Assembly (NCBI GenBank): GCA_022865885.1 | Contig: JALHSQ010000166.1 | Location: forward strand, 1-41,738 | DNA: 41,738 nt | Source of the DNA: Candidatus Bathyarchaeota archaeon | Lineage (GTDB): Archaea; Thermoproteota; Bathyarchaeia; Bathyarchaeales; Bathycorpusculaceae | Direction of reading: 5' to 3' | Part shown: one piece after another, positions 36,871-41,738 of the stretch | Layout of the letters: the number at the start of each line of letters is the position of its first letter | Position numbering within the stretch: the stretch's first letter is position 1 | Translations under genes and position numbers: made by a program | The notes under the pieces: model-generated | What the model saw: the letters and a program-made list of their open reading frames with translations, nothing else | What the model was told of the DNA's origin: nothing | Database searches by the model: none

Positions 36871-38189
36871 ATCTTTTCGACCTTTTGAAAGAATACGCTG
36901 GCATGAGCAGGGAAGAAGCTGAACACTACTTCAGCATCGAGAACACGGCGGAGGAGTGGACTATGAAGTCGATCCGTTACTTGGAAATAGCGAAGTTCAA
37001 GGCAGTGTTGACTTTAGCGTATGAATATGGGGGAACCTACGATCCGAAAGCCAAGGGAAGCGTCATTCACATTCCCAAGGAATCCGTTCCCAAGCCCGTT
37101 ATGAATGAGCAGGGAATCCTTTCCGAGCCTTCCCATGAAAACGAGAAGTTGGAAGAGGCTCTAGGCCACAAGCCACCTGAAACCGCTAATGTTTCGAAGT
37201 CTGCGCCTGAAAAGTTCGAAACGGCAGAAGAGTATGCTCTTAGCCGAAGCCTCAAAGGGAAACTTGGCCAGCTCGTGCCCTGCCTAGAAGATGCGGAAGG
37301 CAGAATCTTTGATGGAGTTCACAGAAAGGCGATTGACCCGAAAGCATGGACTGTCAAGTTGGACAAGGTCAAGACGCCTGTGGATAGGGCCCTTGCACGG
37401 ATGACGGTGAACTTCTGTCGCAGACACTACACGCCTGAGGAAATGAAGAATGACATCGGCTTGCTGATCGGTTCAGGCCTCACAATGGAGCAGATAATAG
37501 AGTCAACGGGAATCAGCGAGAGTACCATTTACAAGTACAAACCTCAAGAGTTGAAAAATCAGGTTAGAGTGGAAGCGGGCAAAGAGGCGCATCGCATATC
37601 GCAAGATATAGCTCCGAGCTCGGAGGTCACTGTTAAGACTCAAGAAACCGTAGTCCAAACACCCACGTTCAAAAGAATCGAAAAAGAAACGTTAAATGAA
37701 CTCGTAGAATGCGCGAACTGCCACATGGGATTCCACATAAGCAGAGCCACATTGATTGACGATAAGAACTATTGTCCACGGTGCGCGGAACATGTGAAGC
37801 CTCAGCCCAAGCCTAAGATTGAGCCGACGCCGTTTAAGCCGAAGGAAACAGGCGAATATCGCAAGGCACTGATGCATCCACAGAAAAGCAAGTTTGAACT
37901 CGCAGTGATTCAGGAATTGCAAGCGGAAGGCCTGCCTTTGGAGACGGACAGGGAGTTTTGCGTGCAAAAAACAATTCCAGACGCGATTTTGAAGCTGAAA
38001 GACCGCACCATAGCCATCTACATTGACTGTGCAGCAACGCATAAGGAAGGTAATGAACGGGACGAGTGGCTTCGTGGTCAACTTGAGAGGCTTTACGACG
38101 TTAAAGTCCTGCCCATCCAGTACAAGACGGACACGAAAGAGGAAGTGCAACGGGCTAAAGAGCAGATCAGGGAGTTCTTAAAATGGTAG
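36867..38189 (+). CDS. ParB-like + HTH + zinc finger + DUF559/Vsr-like nuclease fusion, 440 aa
   Basis: Largest gene of the early operon. Order: N-terminal helical part (1-60); ParB-like core (about 122-165: LGQLVPCLEDAEGRIFDGVHR, the nucleotide-binding box at 149-153); HTH (about 196-226: GLTMEQIIESTGISESTIYKY); zinc site (C282, C285, C303, C306); Pro/Lys linker. The C-terminal nuclease-like domain has E344, IPD at 370-372, IAIYIDC at 382-388, H392, and RD...R at 398-403. That order matches DUF559/Vsr enzymes (D...E/D-x-D-G-x-x-H...RD..R). It may bind a specific site and nick or cut DNA, for example in replication initiation, segregation or defence. Confidence 0.72.
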   Translation: MNLFDLLKEYAGMSREEAEHYFSIENTAEEWTMKSIRYLEIAKFKAVLTLAYEYGGTYDPKAKGSVIHIPKESVPKPVMNEQGILSEPSHENEKLEEALGHKPPETANVSKSAPEKFETAEEYALSRSLKGKLGQLVPCLEDAEGRIFDGVHRKAIDPKAWTVKLDKVKTPVDRALARMTVNFCRRHYTPEEMKNDIGLLIGSGLTMEQIIESTGISESTIYKYKPQELKNQVRVEAGKEAHRISQDIAPSSEVTVKTQETVVQTPTFKRIEKETLNELVECANCHMGFHISRATLIDDKNYCPRCAEHVKPQPKPKIEPTPFKPKETGEYRKALMHPQKSKFELAVIQELQAEGLPLETDREFCVQKTIPDAILKLKDRTIAIYIDCAATHKEGNERDEWLRGQLERLYDVKVLPIQYKTDTKEEVQRAKEQIREFLKW

Positions 38190-38320
38190 CTACGAGTTTG
38201 TGTTCGCGTTGCCTATGGGGAAAAGGCGTAAACTATCGGTGTCACCACCCAACTATTGCGCACAAATCAGGAGTCACTCTTCATTGGCGTAAGTGTAACT
38301 ATTTTGGGGCGGAACCATGA
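38183..38320 (+). CDS. Zinc-finger mini-protein, 45 aa
   Basis: ATG overlapping the previous gene by 7 bp; ends in ATGA. CSRC, CHH and a later KCNYF give a C-x2-C...C-H...C set suited to one zinc ion. Function unknown. Confidence 0.5.
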   Translation: MVATSLCSRCLWGKGVNYRCHHPTIAHKSGVTLHWRKCNYFGAEP

Positions 38321-38544
38321 AAGTGATGCGTAAAGACGGTTCAATAGGAACCGTGGACCTAGAGGTTCTCAATGATGTCAATACAGATATTAGATTCACT
38401 GAAAAGAAGATAGACGAGAATCTTGAATTAAACAGAAGACTTCGAGCGGAAAGAGCCAGTCTAAGAGGGCGATTGATAGACCTCAAGCAACGAAGAAGAA
38501 AACTCATATTCGGACAGTTTGAAGAGAAGGAAGCTCAACCATGA
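38317..38544 (+). CDS. Basic coiled-coil protein, 75 aa
   Basis: ATGA overlaps at both ends. From residue 20 on, a charged helix (ENLELNRRLRAERASLRGRL, then KQRRRKLIF) with heptad character. A role as DNA-binding or scaffolding helix is possible. Confidence 0.58.
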   Translation: MKVMRKDGSIGTVDLEVLNDVNTDIRFTEKKIDENLELNRRLRAERASLRGRLIDLKQRRRKLIFGQFEEKEAQP

Positions 38545-38666
38545 GACATAAATGGCGATATGTCGGAAACAACGAAGTTGAATGTGAACGATGCGGTCAA
38601 AGAACAAATCAGTCTCAAGCACGTAGAGGGATAGGACGATGCTTTGGTGAGAAGGCGAAACCTTGA
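38541..38666 (+). CDS. Zinc-knuckle mini-protein, 41 aa
   Basis: ATGA start, TTGA end. CERCG followed by a basic RRGIGRC with nearby His gives a partial zinc-ribbon pattern. Not otherwise recognised. Confidence 0.45.
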   Translation: MRHKWRYVGNNEVECERCGQRTNQSQARRGIGRCFGEKAKP

Positions 38667-39001
38667 GTCTTTCAGAAAAAGCCAAAACAAGTTTACAGAT
38701 TTGGCAAGCCTTAGAAAACATGGATAAAACCGTTGATGGTTTATCAAAGTGGGTTAGGCTTTCGGATCACCAGCAAGAAATAGACAAGTACAAAACTTTC
38801 AGAGATAACGCCATCAAGAAATGGTGTGAATCACAAGATGATTGCAAGGAAAAAAGCGAGGGCTACGCAAAGGTTTGTGCGAGACTTCACGAGCGTATCA
38901 TAGATTTGGAGAGGGAGCGTGGCGAACAGAAAAAGAAACTACAACAATTTGACATTTATGATGCCTCGCTGCGTGAACAAAAGAATCATAGTCACTTGTA
39001 G
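38663..39001 (+). CDS. Helical protein, 112 aa
   Basis: TTG start in TTGA; the stop shares a base with the next GTG (TAGTG). Charged helices throughout, coiled-coil-like at the C-terminus (ERIIDLERERGEQKKKLQQF). No motif. Confidence 0.6.
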   Translation: MSLSEKAKTSLQIWQALENMDKTVDGLSKWVRLSDHQQEIDKYKTFRDNAIKKWCESQDDCKEKSEGYAKVCARLHERIIDLERERGEQKKKLQQFDIYDASLREQKNHSHL

Positions 39002-39375
39002 TGACAGGAGTGAATGAAAGAATGAAAGAAAGTCCTGAAAGTACACCCGTTCTTAACGAAAAGTGGCATGTTGCCGACTACATAGATGAAGATGGTAAGT
39101 ACAAAAAGGTGAAGTGGCGAACAGTGGAACGTATTGGCTTCTATATTAGACCGTTTCAGAGATGGTTCTTTCCATGTGTAAAGTGCCAGCAAGAACTGAA
39201 ACAACTTTGTATCGATAGTGCATGGATATTCGGGAGCAAGGATTATGAACCGCAAATCGAGATGAACCGAGACTTCAAAGAAATAGATGATGATAGTTGG
39301 ATTACTCTGGAAGAACGGCAACCAACCAAGGAAGAGACGGAACGGTTGAAAGACGGAAAATGGGATGAGGAATAG
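39001..39375 (+). CDS. Hypothetical protein with Cys pair, 124 aa
   Basis: GTG start; a later ATG at 39022 is also possible. Contains CVKC (about residue 59) and another Cys eight residues on. The C-terminal WITLEERQPTKEE resembles the WIxxxERxP start of the phage DUF551 family, here at the other end of the protein. Cytosolic; function unknown. Confidence 0.6.
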   Translation: MTGVNERMKESPESTPVLNEKWHVADYIDEDGKYKKVKWRTVERIGFYIRPFQRWFFPCVKCQQELKQLCIDSAWIFGSKDYEPQIEMNRDFKEIDDDSWITLEERQPTKEETERLKDGKWDEE

Positions 39376-39377
39376 CC

Positions 39378-39626
39378 TTGAAAAGATATGCTACAGCAAA
39401 ACAAATCGATGAACTTACAAAGACAGTCCGTATATTGACTGAAGGAATCCTGAAAGTAGCACAATGGCAAGCATACCAATCTATGAAACAAAACCCATAT
39501 ATTATACCTCAAAAAATACGCGAAGAAATACTAGCACAAACAAAAACAAGCGATCCACTATTATACTTTCTCTTCAAGGAATTGTTCCTTCAAAATCCCC
39601 CCATTTGTTTATCTTCAAAAGCATGA
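39378..39626 (+). CDS. Small helical protein, 82 aa
   Basis: TTG start two bases after the previous stop. Helices (QIDELTKTVRILTEGILKVA and IREEILAQT) then a hydrophobic stretch (LLYFLFKELFL) too short for certain membrane insertion. Not recognised. Confidence 0.52.
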   Translation: MKRYATAKQIDELTKTVRILTEGILKVAQWQAYQSMKQNPYIIPQKIREEILAQTKTSDPLLYFLFKELFLQNPPICLSSKA

Positions 39627-39670
39627 GGTGTTTGGCGGTTTGCAAGCTCAAAACGGAGACAAGACTGTGA
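39623..39670 (+). CDS. Possible 15-residue coupling peptide
   Basis: ATGA with the previous gene and GTGA with the next. The 15-codon frame (MRCLAVCKLKTETRL) exactly fills the gap in the overlap chain. Coding value as a peptide is uncertain. Confidence 0.25.
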   Translation: MRCLAVCKLKTETRL

Positions 39671-39873
39671 GAGACCCTGAAAGAATAGACAGAATAATAG
39701 AGAAACTTCGGAAATCTTGGAAAACAAATCCAGACTGGAGATTATGCCAACTAGTATTTAGTGCTGCAGCAATTACAAAGACCATGCGCGACAAGGACAT
39801 TTTTTACGTGGAAGATGACGTTTTCGAAGCTGTACTCAACCAATATTTAGAAACGGAGACACAGAAAACATGA
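39667..39873 (+). CDS. Small conserved-looking phage-type protein, 68 aa
   Basis: GTG in GTGA gives MRDPERIDRIIEKL. The pattern RDPxRIDxIxxxLxxxWxxxPDxRLxQL, then FYVEDD, is one I associate with a family of small proteins widespread in phages and bacteria (DUF1040-like). Its function is unknown. Its presence suggests exchange with bacterial viruses or a very old family. Confidence 0.65.
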   Translation: MRDPERIDRIIEKLRKSWKTNPDWRLCQLVFSAAAITKTMRDKDIFYVEDDVFEAVLNQYLETETQKT

Positions 39874-40118
39874 GTGAATGTGGGTTTAACCAAGAAGGCT
39901 TCTGTATTACTGAAGAAAAATGCGGTTCTGCAAAAGGAAAACTAAAGGTCTGCACCGCTAAGAATGAGGATTTAATAGAAATTTGTCCAGACTGTTATCA
40001 ACCTACTAATGACTGTGGATGCGGAACTACTTGGGTTCTTGTAAAAGATAGTCGTGGAAAGGTAGTTGCCATCACTCCAAAAGAATATAAAAAATTGCTG
40101 AAGGAAGTGAGGGTTTGA
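39870..40118 (+). CDS. Cys-rich protein, 82 aa
   Basis: ATGA start, TTGA end. Eight Cys: four in the first 30 residues (CGFNQEGFC, KC, VC) and four in CPDCYQPTNDCGC, allowing two zinc sites. The C-terminal strand-helix (GKVVAITPKEYKKLLKEV) is basic. Function unknown. Confidence 0.58.
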   Translation: MSECGFNQEGFCITEEKCGSAKGKLKVCTAKNEDLIEICPDCYQPTNDCGCGTTWVLVKDSRGKVVAITPKEYKKLLKEVRV

Positions 40119-40252
40119 GGCGGTTTCTGTTATCTGCACTTTACCACGGCAGAAACAGGAAGCAATGCTGGAGCGAACCGCACTGCCTAGTCTGCTTCTT
40201 CCACACACTATGGACAATCGTGAAATTGAGAATGGAGACAAGCCAGAAATGA
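40115..40252 (+). CDS. Small basic protein, 45 aa
   Basis: TTG start in TTGA, ends in ATGA. Cys/His-containing (CWSEPHCLVC) and rich in aromatic residues. A single zinc site is possible. Its main support is the way it keeps the overlap chain intact. Confidence 0.4.
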   Translation: MRRFLLSALYHGRNRKQCWSEPHCLVCFFHTLWTIVKLRMETSQK

Positions 40253-40719
40253 GTTTGAAACAGAAGTGTGCTAATGAAGAGTGTTCACAGCAATTCATTC
40301 CAAAAAGACCGCAACATAAGTATTGTTCAAAAAAATGCAAAAACCAAGGATGGCACACACAACACCCAAACTATTTCCATGACCGTTACCTAACAATCAG
40401 CACAAAAATAAAAGAGAACCTCAAAAAGTCACGGTCCTTAAAGATAGGTACAGCCGTAAAAGTGAACGGTGTTTGGGTTCCTGTATGGTTAGATGCTCCC
40501 AATAAAAGACCTCGACCTAGTTGCTGTGAACTGTGTGGAGTTCCATTCAAACCTAATAATTATGCGTATCATCATTGGGACGATTCTGACCCAAGCAAAG
40601 GCATCTGGGTATGCAAAACTGACCACATAATTGTCAATACTCTTGACAAGATTCCCGACTTTGCAAATAGATACTTCAAACTAAAGGAGAAGATGGAACT
40701 TGTGTTCATTAAAAAGTAA
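40249..40719 (+). CDS. Zinc finger + HNH-like protein, 156 aa
   Basis: ATG in ATGA. The N-terminal finger (CANEECSQQF...YCSKKC, residues 7-30) resembles the 'C-x4-C...YCS-x2-C' fingers of phage and plasmid proteins. The second half has CELCG, YAYHHWDDSD and GIWVCKTDHIIV, the Cys-His-...-Cys-His frame of a degenerate HNH site. Whether it still cleaves is unclear. It may be a homing-type nuclease or a DNA-binding remnant. Confidence 0.65.
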   Translation: MSLKQKCANEECSQQFIPKRPQHKYCSKKCKNQGWHTQHPNYFHDRYLTISTKIKENLKKSRSLKIGTAVKVNGVWVPVWLDAPNKRPRPSCCELCGVPFKPNNYAYHHWDDSDPSKGIWVCKTDHIIVNTLDKIPDFANRYFKLKEKMELVFIKK

Positions 40720-41035
40720 AATCCGAGAAAAAATTGATGAACTAGAGTCTGAAAATGACAGAATACTAAAAGGAGTGAATGAAGATTGTCAACTACCTGA
40801 TAGTCAAGCCCAAGCTATTCTTAGAAGTAGTTACCATAACAATGGTTCGATACAAGGTTTGAAAGACGCTTTGGGTTTGGTGGATGAAGCCACAAAGCAA
40901 ATCCAAGAAAAGGTCTATCCTACAAACTTGGGTGCATGGTTACTAGACAATCAGAGCGCTAAAAACATGCTAGAATTATTCACGCGATTTACTAACGAGG
41001 TTTTGTCTGTTTTGGAAGGAGCAGAACAAAAATGA
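40700..41035 (+). CDS. Helical hypothetical protein, 111 aa
   Basis: TTG start 20 bp inside the previous gene with GGAG upstream; ends in ATGA. Helical and acidic-basic mixed. The C-terminus NMLELFTRFTNEVL resembles that of the 36634 product. Possibly a regulator or structural helper; not recognised. Confidence 0.55.
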   Translation: MCSLKSKIREKIDELESENDRILKGVNEDCQLPDSQAQAILRSSYHNNGSIQGLKDALGLVDEATKQIQEKVYPTNLGAWLLDNQSAKNMLELFTRFTNEVLSVLEGAEQK

Positions 41036-41379
41036 GAATTTACATTGCTGGACCCTATTGCCCTCACGATTGCTCGTTACATGAAGCTGCAAAGGTGGCT
41101 CAAGCAAACGTTGACAAAGCCATTGAAATGGCCAATAGACTGATAGAACTGGGACATTTCGTTTTTGTCCCGCACCTTAGCCATTACATCCACACGCATT
41201 ATTCCTGCAAAAGAGACTATGGCGGGTGGTGGTATGAAGAGGACAATACGTTCTTGACTCATTGGGCTGAAGCTACTTTTTTCATTGGGTCAAGCAAAGG
41301 CGCTGATATGGAACTTGAACTTGCCAAGAAACTAGGATTGAAAATCTTTCACACCCTAGACGAGGTTGAGCGGGAATGA
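41032..41379 (+). CDS. Nucleoside 2-deoxyribosyltransferase-like protein (DUF4406-like), 115 aa
   Basis: ATGA overlaps both neighbours. Begins RIYIAGPY, then NVDKAIEMANRLIELGHFVFVPH and ADMELELAKKLG. This is the Rossmann-like order of the NDT/DUF4406 superfamily, whose members transfer or hydrolyse the deoxyribose-base bond. Glu in the ADMELE segment could be the catalytic Glu. Could salvage or remove nucleotides, or sanitise modified bases. The partner gene follows immediately. Confidence 0.8.
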   Translation: MRIYIAGPYCPHDCSLHEAAKVAQANVDKAIEMANRLIELGHFVFVPHLSHYIHTHYSCKRDYGGWWYEEDNTFLTHWAEATFFIGSSKGADMELELAKKLGLKIFHTLDEVERE

Positions 41380-41690
41380 TTTTGAAAAAGAAAGTAATTT
41401 GCTTGGTAGGTTCAACAAAACCAGAGTGGCGACAAAAATACCGAGAAGTTCTTGAGAAACTAACTCTTATGGGTAACGCTGTTTTCACGGTTGTTTGGTT
41501 TAGAGGCGATTTTCAAGGCGATTTTGAGGCAAGACGTGAACTTATGGAACAAGTGCATTACCTCAAGATTCGAACTTCTGACGCTGTTGTTTGCATCTCT
41601 AAAGATGCTATCGGAGAGCACACGCAGATGGAGATGGCTTACGCTAGAAGTATTGGGAAACCAGTGTATTTTGCGGAGGACTTGAAATGA
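41376..41690 (+). CDS. Nucleoside 2-deoxyribosyltransferase-like protein, 104 aa
   Basis: ATGA overlap with the gene before. Begins VICLVGSTKPEWRQKY, then MEQVHYLKIRTSDAVVCI and IGEHTQMEMAYARSIGKPVYF. These match the phage/bacterial NDT-like group (CGSTK...H..KI..AD.V...IGE.T..E..YA...GKP). Glu in TQMEM is the likely catalytic acid. Tandem with a divergent relative, so they may form a hetero-oligomer. The gene crosses into the 141-bp overlap. Confidence 0.82.
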   Translation: MILKKKVICLVGSTKPEWRQKYREVLEKLTLMGNAVFTVVWFRGDFQGDFEARRELMEQVHYLKIRTSDAVVCISKDAIGEHTQMEMAYARSIGKPVYFAEDLK

Positions 41691-41738
41691 TTTCGGGGTT
41701 GGCAATCGCCGTGTGGGCAACGAAAGACGAGGCATAAA
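41598..41738. repeat. Terminal direct repeat, right copy
   Basis: Identical to 1-141; see the left copy. The reading frames of the deoxyribosyltransferase-like gene and of the 16-residue frame both continue across the joint when the ends are overlapped. Confidence 0.93.

Noticed and set aside
41598-41738. Treating the end repeats as a duplicated deoxyribosyltransferase gene or long terminal repeats of a linear virus
   Set aside because: The match is exactly 141 bases with no divergence and starts mid-codon-run inside a gene, as expected of an assembly overlap. The frames join perfectly when closed.

Overview
The first 141 bases of the window (1-141) are identical to the last 141 (41598-41738). 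This is what a closed circular molecule looks like when an assembler leaves a k-mer-sized overlap at the contig ends. I therefore read the window as one complete circular element of about 41,597 bp, whose joint falls inside an operon.

The genome looks archaeal. Start codons are a mix of ATG, GTG and TTG. Shine-Dalgarno sequences are of the GAGGTG type, and promoters have TATA-like boxes. There is an AbrB-type regulator, and many secreted or membrane-anchored beta-rich proteins are full of N-glycosylation sequons and Pro-rich linkers (DUF2341, divergent InlB-type repeats, a GH43-like propeller). A mesophilic Thermoproteota host such as Bathyarchaeia would fit this style, but that is an impression and not shown by the sequence. 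I recognise no capsid protein, portal, terminase, relaxase, VirB4-like protein, replicative polymerase or MCM. Virus and plasmid both remain open. Two tyrosine recombinases, a P-loop ATPase, two ParB-like proteins, a DNA cytosine methyltransferase and free-standing endonucleases mark it as a mobile element.

Layout. (A) 32282 -> joint -> about 1670, plus strand: an 'early/accessory' operon of nearly 40 small genes. Almost all are joined by ATGA, GTGA, TTGA, TGATG or TAGTG start/stop overlaps. It encodes an AbrB regulator, C5 methyltransferase, tyrosine recombinase, RHH and winged-helix proteins, many Cys-rich mini-proteins, a LAGLIDADG and two HNH-type proteins, a ParB-HTH-Zn-nuclease fusion and two nucleoside-deoxyribosyltransferase-like proteins. 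(B) 1770-2669, minus: three small genes, two of them with membrane or signal segments. (C) 2733-7495, plus: membrane proteins, a coiled-coil protein and an ATPase that look like one assembly, secretion or packaging module. (D) 7499-8302, minus: two tiny proteins and one membrane-anchored exoprotein. (E) 8345-10021, plus: a run of very basic small proteins, several apparently paralogous. (F) 10018-13216, minus: RHH regulator, two SAM methyltransferases, small Zn proteins, a minimal tyrosine recombinase and a possible nuclease. (G) 13416-30765, plus: a 17-kb surface cassette with tandem multi-TM paralogues, single-TM exoproteins, a CPBP protease, a propeller glycosidase-like protein and a 1775-residue surface protein. 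(H) 30827-32178, minus: a Zn-ribbon protein and a ParB-like protein.

Two regulatory patterns tie this together. Modules B, C, D, E and G carry a recurring leader, (T)ATTTTTC followed by a GTGA/TTGA Shine-Dalgarno-like stretch, 15-37 nt before starts on both strands (18 sites). The early operon lacks it. Separately, a 26-bp sequence containing the palindrome ACACCTTAAAGGTGT lies at both divergent control regions (13269-13294 and 32206-32231). It is a good candidate operator, perhaps for the RHH protein encoded beside the first copy.
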